From positions 15,303,021-15,367,020 of the forward strand of contig OX387602.1 in NCBI GenBank assembly GCA_947568835.1: a stretch of DNA of 64,000 nucleotides, written 5' to 3'. The notes under the pieces were generated by a model that was not told where the DNA came from, did not search any database, and saw only the letters and a list, made by a program, of their open reading frames with translations. This document shows, piece by piece, positions 22,916 to 36,495 of this stretch. Made by a program: the position numbers and the translations under genes. This DNA is from Protonemura montana (lineage: Eukaryota > Arthropoda > Insecta > Plecoptera > Nemouridae). The first letter of the stretch is position 1, and each line of letters begins with the position of its first letter.

Positions 22916-25395
22916 TTAGCAATAATTTGACCGTTGGGAATGCTCAAAATGAAAATCGCATTGCTTTGACGTAAAGTACTGGTCAAACCAAATTTGCGAT
23001 GGACAATCGAAGTCCAATAAGGTTTCATCGGAACCGGAACACAGCACGAACGCGCGATTAATGGATGTCGGCATCCTGCCATGTCCAGTGTCAACGCCGA
23101 ATTGGAATCCGTGCGTGGTTTCATTCCAAAGCACACGTCTGCCTGTTCATTTTAGAGCCAAACAAACATTTATTGAGTGAAATCTATCCGTTGTCTCTTG
23201 AGCTGGTTGAACATATGATACCCAGGAACTGGGCTGCACTTCGCAGTTACTGTTCCGCGGGTGACATTGTGCCTCTTCCTATGGCTATCGCAAGGCAAGC
23301 TGGTAAACAAAAGCATCTTGTTTGAGAAACAAAAGATCTATTGGCTCAAGACTGTTTGCGTCGTGCTGTCAGAGAGTTTAACCTTTCAGGCAAGTAATTG
23401 TGGCTACCGGTTTAAAAGGGTGGGAAAGGAAAACAAACATGATTGCACCGAATATTGTGCGTTTACTTCGATGAAGTTGGCATTTTATTTCTGGGGCTGT
23501 GTCGAGAAACTTTTTTGTTTCCATTAAATATTGGATATCACGCACAACAATCTGTTCACTCGTCTAAAATATCACAAAACTTGATATTATTATTAAATAT
23601 CTGGAAGTCTCTTCCTCATTTCCTTTTTCATCTCTTCTTCACCTTTTTTGACCCATTTTTGTACAACGACGGTTTATGCAACTAGAACAGCAATTTTTCC
23701 AATCAACCTGTAACTTTGGCACGCATTTCTCTTGGTATACAATACACACGGAACAGGCTTGATCCTGGCAACGATATGACTAGATTGGGTCAGGATAATA
23801 CCATTTTCCAATTCATTCCGACACTCCCCAAGCAGGTATTTGTCTCCCATTTTTGCAATTGCTGTTTTCTCTGAGTCAAAATCGATGCGCCTCGTGCGAT
23901 TTCTCCGCGGGGCCTTTTCCATAAGTGCCACGACTTGCTCTTTGACAAAATCGCGATGGAAAGGTCCCGCATTGCAACACCACCCAAAAAGGACCAACTC
24001 TCAGACTGAAAATCAGCAAATGTGTTGCCAAGGTTTTGCATTAGGTGTGTCCCTTTGATGTTTCACGATTCGCAGAAAAGCCTTATGACATATGTTGGCC
24101 TTCACTTCTATTCTCCTTCAAGGCACTTTCAAGTCCCCTACGTTTTGGCATATTGGGTGTGGGGTGTTTCACTTTTGTGGACGTTCAGAAAATTTGCGAA
24201 AATGCGTTCATTTAAGTACGCTTTGTGCTTGCATAACTGGCTTCAAGCGAGCCATTCAAACCCTTTCATTGAAAGCTGCTGGAACATACCTATTTTATGC
24301 GTGCTGTACCTATATATAGTGCGTTATAATGTTTTTTAAATGTCTTTAGTCTAAAGAGTTTTGATTTTTGCTTTTTATATTAGGAAACATATAATTGGCT
24401 CGTGTGAAATACCGCCATGACGAACAGTTAAACAAATATTATCCTTGCTGAGTAAATACCACTTTTTATGTAACGGTAGTTTTTAACGATCAGGAGGAAG
24501 AAAAGGGCGTGCAAGAGACAATGAGAGCCAGCGATAAGAAAAAAAAATGATATCAAAATATTTCCGATATTTAATTATTGACTAGAAAAGTATAGTTTTT
24601 CATTCGGCGAGATAATTAAGTAAATGTTTAAAATACCTCGTGCACCTATTTTTTTTCTGATAAACAACAAAAGTTCGAAATTACCTCGTATAATTTGCAC
24701 GTGTGCGAAAAATTCTAGCTGTTCTGTGATTTTTTATAAATAAGAAGCTTAGAACGTACTCTCAAAGCGATGGTTATTTTATTTGATCGCTAAATTAAAT
24801 TTAATAGACACGTGGACAGGTCGTATACACGAGATTGAATATCATGGCAAGGTACGGTAAAAATATGAAACTGTCTTTCAAGAATCGTGCCTCAGTAGTT
24901 TTCTCAGCTTTACCAGGAATGAAAATCAACCCACTTTTAGACCAGCTAACAAAGTGAGAAAGCACGCGACGAGGAAAGCTGCATGCAGATGGCGTCAGTA
25001 TCCCCATAAAGTTTTCTTGGTTAGAGAAGACTAACGAAACACTTTGCGTTTTACGAGCTGGCTTCCATTTCGACATACCACAGTTTGTGATTCCATCATC
25101 TATCTTTTTTTTTGTCATTTTGATTTTAGAAGAAAACCCTTAAACACAGACAAAAACATTAAAATCTCTGTATATGTTACTCCCAGCACTATATCTCTTG
25201 ACTAAAACATACCTTATACTCAAAGCTACCGTATGTGCTAGCGATGGTGCACATTTCTACAATTAAATGTCGGTAATTGGACATTTTCTGAGTGCTTGCT
25301 TGCGTTATGACAACCTGTCTATTGCACGCGACAAGTGCACAAACATACAGTAAAGTAAACAACAAAAAAATCGTTCTGTTGTTTCTGTCTGTCAT
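22916..25395 (-). CDS. Candidate three-exon secreted protein with a chitin-binding-like Cys pattern, nested in the kinase intron
   Basis: Proposed exons on minus: 25395..25213, 23997..23708 and 23138..22916, about 231 residues in all. Exon 1 starts with ATG and a strong signal peptide (hydrophobic LLFTLLYVCALVAC at residues 10-23) and ends at a good donor, AAG|GTATGT, phase 0. Exon 2 begins after an AG in GAGAG, phase 0, and ends phase 2 at CAG|GTTG. Exon 3 starts one base before a codon, so phases match, and ends at TAA. The C-terminal part has C-x10-CP..IWFDQ....QCDF, the spacing of the second half of a CBM14 (peritrophin-A) domain; the first half is unusually long. Exon 2 and 3 DNA is GC-richer than its surroundings. 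Weak points: the exon 2 acceptor lacks a clean tract, and competing open frames overlap exons 2 and 3. An ORF at 24801-25118 on the same strand could be another exon. Confidence 0.35.
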
Positions 25396-28300
25396 TTTCT
25401 GATCAGTTTCAAAGGAAATTAAAGGTAATTTATTATTATTACTATTATTTTGTAACTCGTGGTGCGCTTCAAAAGTAGTAGCAGAACAATAAAAAAAAAT
25501 CCCATATTCTGTACATTATGTTGAATTTTAAAGACATGGTGATAATCAATGATGCTACTATTCTATAAGTTACTAGTAACTATTATAGTGATTTTCCAAT
25601 TAACTTATTTTTGCCATAAGAGCTACAGAAAGCAAATTCATACAGACGGCGCTAAAATAGTTGGTTCTAATAAAACAAACTGACAGGAGGTGGAGGTGCC
25701 TGAAAAATGATACCTAGCCAGCGATAGTCCATTTTAAAGATACCTTTCTCGAGGTCATTGAATTAAATCCTACTCTACGTTATCACTACGCCAAGCAAAA
25801 CACAAAATCAGCCTAAAAGTAACGAAAACGTAAAACAAATAAATAAGACCACTTTCCGACAGCCGAAAACTTTATAAAAAAAGCGCAAAACAAATGTAGA
25901 AACAAATAAAACTCCTACCACTGAAGGGCCACAAAAGATGAAAATAAGAGTTGAAAGCGAGGTCTAGTTTATCGGAAATTTCCCCGAAAACAAAATTTTA
26001 CTGGCATACAGACAACGTGATGGAAATGTGCTTTTTGAAGTAAACTAGGGGTCGGTACAAACTTTTGGCATCGTAGTCAAAGTTTGGGACGCGTTTGTAA
26101 CAACGACAGCCGGAGCATCTCCAGACCCAAAGGGAAAACAATATTCCTACCGACGGAAGCTTAGGAAGTATGTCGTAACACGATATTTAAGCGAATCAGA
26201 CCTCTCTCGACCTTCAGGTTCTGTCTGGTAATATAGAAATGGGGGTATGCAGCCATGGAATAACGCTATGTACTTTTGGACGTTCCATTTAGCCGTTCGC
26301 ACATCTTCAAGCTAAAATCAGCTGTCAGCAAGCACTAAGTGGATGCCGCTGATCTCCTTTGATTCTTCTCTGCTGGTTGCAACAGTTGGTTTAAATATAG
26401 GGAACGAGACAGGGACAGAAATACACCCACTCATAACAATGGCACACTCAACCGAAGTGGTCCCAGAGAGAGATATGCGAGCATTTTGAATTTTGCGTGG
26501 GCGTTGTTCTTACACTGGGACGAAGTTTGTTCCACTGATACACAATACGGAAAAAAACTGCTTGAGGGAAATTAATCTCGTTCTTGTTACTATTAGATTA
26601 TTTTGTTTCTATTTTCTTCACGATACGCTGAAATCACTGCAAGCTCTCAAAGAACTATATGAGAAAAGATTCATTGCGTTTTTTTACTTTTTCCTTTCGA
26701 GCGAAGTGGACCTGACCCATGGACCTGACCCAGGTACACAATTTAAATATAATTAAATGTGCTGTCAGGTAATTAGGAAACGTTTTGTAATTTTCTCCCC
26801 AAACAATATAAATAACGTTTTGCAATTAGGTAGCTTCTTGCTCATGGCTTTAAAGACTAATTAGACATTATTAACCGTTTATGATATCATAAATTAAGTT
26901 ATAATCACACAGGCTCTCTTGTGCCTATTCATAAACAGATAGCTAGCTAAATGATCAGTGAAGTCACAGAAACTTGAGAGCTAAAAAAAGAAGCAAATAC
27001 CCTGATTTTATAAAATGATTGCTAGCCTTGATATGTTTACGCAACGTAGTATTTTGATTTGCAAAAAGCGTGCATGGCGAGCGGAGGGGAACAAAGAACG
27101 CGACTCACGAGCGAAATTTACCCCCTGCGTTGCCGGGAATGGCGGCGACGCCGGTCAATTTAGCACGCGCGCCGGCGGGCAGTGGGCGGCAGGCGATGGG
27201 CACTGGACTTAACGCAGCCCACCACACGTGCGAAGTTTCCAGGGAGAGCAGTTCATTTTTGAGGAATCCAAAGCCGTTTTCAACGTGCTATGAGAAATTT
27301 AACACGTTCTCTTCAATTAGTTCAGTTGATTAAATTTCAAGGATTCTTTTCATGGGACCTTTTATTTAGCTTACTGCTGGCTACGATGTACTTTTCAAGT
27401 TTTGAAGAACATTTCTTATTGCTCTTGCTTGCATGGGAACGCTCCGTTTTCCCTGAATACGGTACTTGGATAAGACTAACGTGGGATATTCTCGCGTTAA
27501 ACCATTTGCTGATGGGGAAGGGGGGCTGGGGACCAAGGACCAAGGACCAAGGAGGCGAGCACAATCTATGAGAGATTGCCTCCGCCCTCCCCCTCCCACT
27601 ATCCACCGATCATGACGATATGACAAGGAAATGTTCCTGGGAAGGAGACGCCTGGACCTGTGTGCGATGCTCTCCAATGCAGCTGAGAGATGAATCGATA
27701 TCATATTTAATCTGTTATCACGTTTCTTGTATAAAATGACAAGTACAGACGTCAATGAACTTAAAGCTGGTATACAATTACAGTTCCGGGTTAACAATTA
27801 ATATTGTCATCGCCAGTTGACGGCAGGCGAAGATTTTGCTTGAGAAACAATTTTCCTTTGAAGGGTTAATAACACCGTCTTGGGATAAATAAAGAAATAA
27901 ATTAGAGTTTTTATGTTTGAAAAAAATCTATCTCCTTGTCGGTGAATAAGCTGGACCCAGTGTAAACGGACACTCGAAAATGGGTTTCGTAGTTTGATTA
28001 ATGAGTTGACCATCCCTCATTTTCATCGCCCTTTCATCTGAAAGCATGGGCTGGTGTACAATGTTTGAAATGAAACATTTTAAAATGAAATTACTGTTTG
28101 GTAAAACAGGAAACTCTTCTTTTCACCGTATATCCGTCCAATATAATCCGTCACAACACTTTGTTAACGTCGCGTCACGTTTATTTTTTTTAATTTTGTT
28201 GGGAAGCTTGTAAGCAACCTCGGGTTGTGCGTTCTCTGCTTTGGGCTTTGTCCTGTTTTGCTTTGACCGGTGAAATGTTGGGTATGAAAAAGATGTATGA

Positions 28301-31300
28301 CTCTTTTTGGTACCCGGGGTGGGTGGATGGTAGTATGGATCTGTACTTTAAAAGATTTTGAATGGTTTGTGACGAAATATAAGGTTAGAAAGGTTAAAAC
28401 AAATCAGTACCATGTAATTATGCTAACTTTGTTTAAACTGAAAGACGCCGCCAATCAGCTTAATAGTTACATGGATTCAAATACACATGCCAGCCATTGT
28501 CAGGGCAGAATAGATTAACCTAAACCAATTCACACCATGGTGCCAATGAGCTGTAGTGAACAATAAAGGGTGAATGTGTTGCCAGCTTAATTTATCAGTC
28601 TTAAAAACATGTCAACGCATACTCTACAGTTGGACACAAAATCTTTGTTTTCTATAATGAACGGTTCGAATTTATATTCTTTTTTAATGTATTGGATTCT
28701 CACTAATGCCGTTCTTGACAGTCAAGCCACAATCTGACCACGGATTTAAATAACATAGATTGATCCACATTCAGTTGCAACAAATTAAGTTCAGATTACT
28801 TGTAAGATGTTCAGTTGAAAAGATGGAAGACTAAAAGAAGTGTAGAGAATACGATTCTTTAATCTTTAGAATATTTGTAAGCAAAACTTACAAATTACAC
28901 TTCCCTGGGCAAAAATGTGGATGTGGTAGCCCTTTACGGTGGGATCGACTTCTTCCCGATTGGAAATGAGCTGAGACAATATTGATGAAGAGTGAGACGC
29001 AGAAAGATTTCATATGTTCACAGTGTTTTTCCAATTAAAAAAGGATTTGTTTTAATTGAAGTTTACTTGGAAATTTATGGGGATTTTGTAATTATTACTC
29101 CCACCCTTCACGCCATGTAAGAGGATCCGAAAAATGTCTTTCTTGATGTTCAAGTGAATCCTATAGAGAGAGTTTCAACAGAATAATAACCCCATCCCAT
29201 CTTGACCTAAAAATGTTCAAATAAATAATAAACTGTTCCACGTAAATAAGGGTAGTAATATCTTAAGTCTGATTTCTTGGAACTCTACAGGTCGTCATGA
29301 TCTATTATAAGTGGTTCAGAAGAGGCCAGTTAATACTTTTCATTTCACGAAATAGGTCACTGAATTGTATTTATTAAAACATATTTTTATTTGATTTCAC
29401 AGAATAAATGTCAAATCATATCATGAATATTTCGTATATATTTAATATGTATGATATTCAGTAATTATCCATAAACAATAAACTAAAGTTTGATGCTACG
29501 AAGAAATTTTTCGACTAGATTATGATTAATCCAGCATCTGAATAGGTAACTGTAAGCTCGATCGAGCCAGGCTTCAATTTACATAAAATTACATAATGTG
29601 AGCCATCGGATTTTCCTCGCGAAGTTATGTGCGCACAGATCATGCTAAATGCAGTTTAAACATGATTCTACCCCAAGTGCTACCATGCATGCTTCAGCAC
29701 AAACCTGCTTTGGTGTATTAATTACTTTGTAAAATGGTAATTTACATTTTCAATTATGAAGTTAAAATGTCATCGCGAAACAAACGAGCCATTCAATTTT
29801 CGATGAATTGCCGAGTAAATTCCTGTCTCAGCCATAGAACAATTTTCGGAATGAAAACGCTATCACATCGAATACGAACAAGTATGTTTAAATATAGATA
29901 TCCATGAAGTATATTTTCATACTTATTTCGGCTGAAAGCAGTACTGGAAACAGTACTCGAAATTTTCCAACGTTTCAAAGGTTAACATGTGAACTAATCT
30001 TATTAGTATTTTAGCTTAGCGTGGGTGTAGTCTCCGGAATTGTCACAGGTACGTAAAATCATATTTACTCCCTGATCTGGTTTGGAGTTCTTATTTGTAA
30101 GCATGATAGCTTACCCGTAATGCATTCAACCTAAACAATTATTATTCACGAATCTTAGCTGTGCAACCTTTTCAAAACGCACAAAAGAAAATGTTGTGTA
30201 AATGCTGTGCTCGAAGTTAGGGAAATACTTTGTATTGGGAAATCAGTGCCCCATCCCACGACATTGTAACCACCGGGAATTAATTCAATATTCTCTCCCC
30301 AATATGACGATGAAAACATATCAGAAAAACGTCCTGGATTCATGCATAAAACCAAAAAGGAAACGGATGCGAAAATAATATCCCACAGGGAAATCCCATT
30401 GTAGCAGAACATGATGGACATTTGAAAGATAAGAAATTCTATCGCCTTTGAGAATTGGCAAGAAGAAATTTAACGCAATTGAACAAAATTTTTCATGCCG
30501 TACACAGAATTTGACCTGACCATCTGTTTCCGAAATTTGTTGCAAACGGCGGCTTCGTCCTCCGGTGCTAGTGATTCGTATCCGAGCATAAACGCTTTGG
30601 CTTATGCTCCTAAAGCAACGAATAGAGCGCGTAGCGTCACTCGGTGGTAGGAGAGTAACCCTTGACCCGAGGTCTTGTCTGGTTCATTACTTATCAGCGG
30701 CAATCGGGAGAGATCCACGGAGCCTGTCGAAGACGGATTCCCGACTAAAACGACTCTTTCACAGTTCAGTCGTTTACGAAATAATTTTAATGATTTATCC
30801 ATGGTAAGCAGTTTCGTTGGATTCCAAATTTAAATTCAAATATCATGTGCCTCTCTGATGAATGATTTTGCTATAGCGATACGAACTTTGCAATACATTT
30901 CCCAATGTTCGCCAATCGTACTGACTTTTTAGCGTTTCTCGGTCGCTATTCCGCTTATAATTGCATTCAATTTATAATTAATGCTACTTTGAAGTCGCTA
31001 CAGTGTACAGATTTTTTGTGTTGTGTAGTTCACTGGCAATTAGGTACTGCGTTTCTGGACTACAAATAGTTTTGTAGGTCGCCAATCAACGAAAAACGAA
31101 CTAATTAATAGACTAATTAATGAACTAATTAAAGAACTAAAATAACTCCGTCTGGAAATCAGATACCACCTGGTGAATACCTACTCTCTACCCAGATAAA
31201 CATACATTTTTCAACAATGTTATTGGATCCATCTTAGTTTTGGAGTTCTTCTTAGGTATGATTCCTAGACTTCCAAAGCGCTCAGAGGCTGAAGAACTTT

Positions 31301-32412
31301 GCTAATGAATTTCTTAATTTCTTGTTTTTCTTGTCTTATAGTGCCTGAAAATAATAACTAATTAATTGTATCTGACTTAAGTTACTTTACGAAGTATAGA
31401 TATTTATAAAGGTGTTTTAACTGCTTCAATACCATTGTTTTTGCAGCATTTAATCTTCAATTCTTCCTTACATTACGTAATCATAAATTTTCCATGTTTC
31501 TCAAACATACTTTTCTTCGAGAGTAAAAACTTTCTTAAGCCCATCTAGGGTCCTGGGGAAAGTTTGCTTCATCTTCAGCAGCCAGGTGTCACGTTTTCTT
31601 CTGATCGAAGCAGCCGAACTGCGTGGGCAAAGTGACTAATGATTGAACGTGTGTCACAGTTTGGTTGATTACCGGGTGAGTGATAGGACAGGGCACGTTC
31701 CAAAATGCCGGAATCAATATCAGCTGTTATAATCAAGGCTTACAGTGCAACGTTCTGTTTGCTATGCCCATGTCGAGACATTGTACTAGACGCTGCCGAA
31801 TTCCTGCGCGAGCTGTCTCAATTCAATGGGAAATGGAAACAAAATATACCAGGCGTTTTAAAAATTATTAATTTTCTAAGATTTTTTTTAATGCAAGAAA
31901 ATATAATAAAGCAATCTTTTAATTGAATGTCTTTTCCACAATTACATTTCCATGTTTGACTTGTAAAGCAAGTACTAATTCTGTGAATTCTGTGCTTACA
32001 AGAATATTCATAGCGATAATTTAAGTGTCATCTTCAAGCCATAAGTTTAAGTAAGTAAGTTTAATGTTTCTCAAGTTGTACAGCGACTTTTAAATCCTCG
32101 ATTTCTGAAATCCGATAGCCTGAATTTTCAGAGTTTTTCTACAATCCTCTCCACTCCATCTCACCGTCTTGGTACAACAAGTTTGAACTTTGGATAAATT
32201 AGAAGACACTTATTTTGATTGATTAGGCTTACTTAAAAAAGATGTGTCAGATCAATAGATATGCAACTATTCCTGCATGGAATTCAAGCACAAAATAGAA
32301 TCAATAAAATCATATTTTATTCAAATATGTGCTGGGAAATTGAAAAGGTACCCGTACATCTCTGAAGACAGTTTATACACTGCAACGAGAAACGTATCAA
32401 TATTCTTTTCAC
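25396..32412. other. Long non-coding stretch inside the putative first intron of the kinase gene
   Basis: AT-rich DNA without a supported gene. It includes a small GC-rich patch at about 27065-27240, a GGACCAA triplet repeat at about 27533-27555, and an ACTAATTAA-type short repeat at about 31098-31140. ORFs of 60-140 codons occur but lack codon structure, splice sites or recognisable motifs. Confidence 0.4.
31098..31140. repeat. Short ACTAATTAA-type tandem repeat
   Basis: Three copies of GAACTAATTAA/GACTAATTAA in a row followed by a shortened fourth, a degenerate 12-14-bp minisatellite. Confidence 0.6.
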
Positions 32413-33878
32413 CAGTGGCGTAACCAGGTGTACCGGGGCCCGGGGGCAAGATGTTTCGTTGGGCCCCCTCCCCCCCCCCCCCCCCCCCACTGCAAAGGAA
32501 GGGTGTAATAAAAATTACCAGATCTAATGTTTCTGTATCGCACACATTTTTACGTTCACTTGCGAGTGCTGAATAAGATACTTAAAAAATTGTGGTTACT
32601 AGAAATAAACAATTCTTTGCGATTTAGTAATTAATCGGGATCACCAAAAGCAATCCAATGTGAAAAGTGACGAATAGATGTTTCCAGTCACGAAGTGCAT
32701 TTGCCCATGGGTAGCTTCCCTTTACGTAAACAGCTACTTGTCTTCTTTTCTGTCGGCAAGTAACCAACACGATCGACAACACGCGAAATCGAGTTCAGGT
32801 GAATAGCCAAGTCCGGTTTGAATTTTGTTTCATAGTAGCTAGCAGAAACGCTTCGTTTTGACTCAGTACAAGTTGGAAAAGGCCCCGAAGTACGACATGG
32901 GCCCTTCCTTGTCAACAAGGAAATGTTTCGTACGGGCAACAAAAATGTCCGGGTCATGTTTGCGAGCAGTTGGATTATTCATTATTTCGTCGTGTAGGGA
33001 AATTTAGGCTGTCTCGACATGACGAGAACGCAAATATTTCAGCCTCATACGCGTTCTGCGACAGCTAAAAGATATTCACCTCAAAGTGACGACAGATTGA
33101 GAAAGTATGATAAATTTAAGATCGAAGGGACCGCATACTGTACTTTATAGGATTAAAAATAACTGAAACTGGGATTATTATTAATTAAACCCCGCCATAT
33201 ATAAGTATAATCTAAAATATTCTTACTGCATTTTCTCCTAGTGCACGTTAGACAAATTTCCAGTGTTATTAGAAGTTCTTTTGTCACGGCTAAACTATCG
33301 CTGCGTTCCGGAAAACCCGGACCAGTAGACACGAAAAAGCTGCTGATTATAGGAAGTTTATTTACTTTCTTGTTTTGTCACATTTAATACGCCTTTTTTG
33401 AGCCCCGCAATGGCCCCGCGGTGACTTCCGTCAGCCAACGTAGCCCAGTGAACAGTAACTACTAAACTTCTTACTGTATGGTGTAAAAGCATTTTTTTCC
33501 TACGATTGGGAAAAATAGGTTACCCACATCCGCAGAAATAACGCAAATTCGGTATTTTGCGCCGACAAAGAGTAAGGCAGTATGGTTAGTGTGTAGCCTA
33601 CGCACTCAGCGCACTATGTAACCATTACCAGGAGTAGGCAAGTCCCACAGCCTCAGTGGCAGTGAGAGTGCCTGAAATGCCACTATTAACTCCTAGATTA
33701 TTTTGGCAAACACAACAAATAAATTTAACGTGGGTCATGGGCACGAGCTCGTCGGCTGGCCTAAGAACGGCACGCGCCCAAGTTTTTCCCTTCTGGAAAA
33801 ACTCAGAGGCCCAGAGGGAAAAAACCTTTGGGCCCGGGGGCGGTCGCCCCGCATGCCCTGGCGGTAGTTACGCCACTG
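32413..33878. mobile_element. Non-autonomous hAT-like DNA transposon (about 1.47 kb)
   Basis: Left end starts CAGTGGCGTAACCAGG at 32413; the right end, read as reverse complement from 33878, starts CAGTGGCGTAACTACC, so 12 bases of terminal inverted repeat are identical. Just outside lie 8-base flanks CTTTTCAC (32405-32412) and CTTTTTAC (33879-33886), seven of eight matching, the 8-bp target duplication expected of hAT elements. GGGCCCGGGGGC blocks sit subterminally on both sides. The inside holds a C19 tract (32470-32488) and an 89-codon minus-strand ORF (32688-32957) that I cannot assign to a transposase. The element therefore appears non-mobile by itself. It has no effect on a coding exon; it lies in the putative long intron of the receptor kinase. 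Confidence 0.75.
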
Positions 33879-36495
33879 CTTTTTACTACTATACATGATT
33901 CTCTTGGGATTCTCTTCACCGTGAATTTATTCATTTCGACTAAGAATTTAGTAGCATGTAGTTCAAATGTTCAACTAGACGCGTTTTTTTTTCTCAAACA
34001 AGAGATGCGTTTAGAAAACCTGCCGTGTTCCAGTTTAAATTAATTGAAGAACAGGGAATTGTATTCCCAAGTTCATCCATCAATCGTTGACTGGCTGATT
34101 GAAGATGCAGGTAGTACAAAAAGGCGTATGCTTGGTTAAAACTTATAAAGCATCTAGAGAGAATTGAGCGCCTGGGTCCTTTTTCTTAGTCACATAACGT
34201 TAATTGATTGGCATATTCTTTGCTAAGAAAAATAAATGTCCTGTGCTAAAATGTGTTTAGTCAGGTAGAACGTATTCTAAAACTGTACAAATAAAGTACA
34301 CGCTTCAATCCAAGTACCTATAGGCTGTAAAAGGCGTTGAAAATAAAGTACACATATCCTTAATCGATAAGCCCGCTGGCGTTTGCTGTGAATAAGATAT
34401 AATTACGAAGGAAATACGTCACTCGTTGACAATCATGATTACTTATAGAGGTGCTGAGTAAATTTATTGGAAAGCTTTCAATCACTTTATTTGTTCTGAC
34501 GATCTTTTCGTAGAAGGTTTGCCCGTCCTGTAATAAGAGCATATATAAATCAGGTATAAAAAGCGTAAAGTTGGATTTTAAAAGCGTCTCCAACTCAGTA
34601 TACTTAGTAATATTTGATAAGATGTCAATCTTTCGTTAGCCAGAGAAAGGTAAGCGATGTAATACGTAACAAGCTTTGTTGTAAGCCGTAGACGAAATTA
34701 GCATGTGTCAACCATGCATCAAGCTTTTGAACGACCATGCGTCGCGACGTCGTTACCGAAGTCGACGCCGACATCAAAGCCGTCGATGACGTATTTAAAG
34801 TTTACTGCAAATTGTTTAAGATTCTCTCAAACAAAATACCGCACAATTACAAGTAATTACATATTTTTTTTTAGATCTACAGGTGTTAGATAAATCTAGG
34901 AATATGATATTTTTCTTGTGGTACAGAAAATTCTAAAAGTAAACTCAATTATTTTCCTTTGGCTTTATACGAATCTAAAATGAAAAAGGCAAGTTAATTC
35001 CTCAGACTAATTTATTGGTGTCAGCATAAAGCTGAATCTTTTTGTCTAGCCTGCGACCCCAATGCAATCGTACTGTTCTTGTTCTAAGCTCCAAAGCCGA
35101 TGGTTTTTTGTATCTGATATGTGCACAACAATAAGACAATGACTACGCCTTCGCTTTGTTTAGTAAAAATGAAGGTTAAAACTCCCGGATTGTTAATCCC
35201 GGTAGGTGTGTAGCAAGGTGTTCGCTTCAATAGCGATTGGCTTTCGATTAATTACAATCAAGACAGTCGCTTCGAAACTGTTAGTCTAGTTCGAAATTAA
35301 ACCGTTGGCTTAGAAATCTCGTCAGCACCTTAGCCATACTAAACTTCCCAATTTCAATGTGATGAATATTTAGTTCAAGTTTGTAATTACATGCTGACTT
35401 TTAAATTCAACTACTTATTTGTTTTATTTGTGTGTAACTAGTTTTTAAATTAAACACAATTGCAATTCAATTGCACTCGAGTTAGAAATGTTAGAACGCT
35501 GGCTTTATACGTACTTAGCAGAGACACACTTCTCAATTTTACTGTGATAAATATTTAGTTCAAGTTCGCAATTGCAAGCCATGCTGACTTTAAAAAATAC
35601 CTTCTTATTTGTTTTATTTGAGTGTAACTAGTTTTTAAATGAAATAGAATTGCAATTTAATAGTACCTGAGTTGGAAGGTATGTGTTCATTTTACTGCAT
35701 GATTCCTTTCGTATACACTCGTGATGTATTTAAGTGCGTGTTTGAATAGGATTTAGATTCATGCACACGTCCGTGCACATAGCACAAGCATATCAATTCG
35801 GGATGCAGAGTACTCGTGTAAAGCAGCTGTTATCGACTAGATTAAAACGCGGTTAATTGCATTTTTACTGCATAAAGAATTATTAGCATTAAATATGATA
35901 TGCAACCGGTGGAAAGCCATACATTGCGTTTCAACCAGATTCTAGCAGAGTAGACAGCGAGACCCACGAGTCAAACATTTCGGTGTTTATGAAATTTGAT
36001 AATAATTGTTTTATTTCATTGTAGAACAATTTAATGACGAGATCAAAGCACAACTTTTGAAAAGTTTTTCCACATTTTCCATATTGTTTTAGTTGCCGTG
36101 GTTGAGTTTTATGAAATATATCCATTTTCAGTAACTAAAAAGGGAAACGTTGTATTTTATTTGCAATACAAATCAATCGAGTTCAACAAAAAAATTTTAG
36201 AGAACTATAATATCACCTAAATTTAATCCGCACCTAATGGATTGAATTACTTAACCGACAGTAAAACATACATGTGTGACAAATTAAACTCCTTTCAACA
36301 ACCCCCCGAATTCAGGTCGTTTCATTGAACCAACGTCATCAATGCTGTGCAGCGTTACGTGCAAAAAGCCTCTTATCGCACAGATCACTTCATAATTAGA
36401 GTTCAAACCTCCGTTCAACACCAAATAATTAAACAGTTAAGTGACAATCTCAGAGTTCCATTACACCGAAGTAAAATAATTAACCATTTAATTAC
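33879..36495. other. Non-coding stretch between the hAT-like element and the putative kinase exon 1
   Basis: AT-rich intron or intergenic sequence. The only clear structure is a diverged tandem duplication at about 35342-35678. No supported gene. Confidence 0.4.
35342..35678. repeat. Diverged tandem duplication, unit about 185-190 bp
   Basis: Copy 1 (about 35342-35488) and copy 2 (about 35527-35678) share long matching stretches, for example ATATTTAGTTCAAGTT and TTATTTGTTTTATTTG and GTAACTAGTTTTTAAAT. The offset is 185 bases at the start and 190 after a small indel. It is an old duplication, with visible point differences. Confidence 0.75.

Noticed and set aside
23443-24339. Plus-strand ORFs of 72-105 codons as genes
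   Set aside because: No start context, domain or splice logic; they overlap the better-structured minus-strand candidate.
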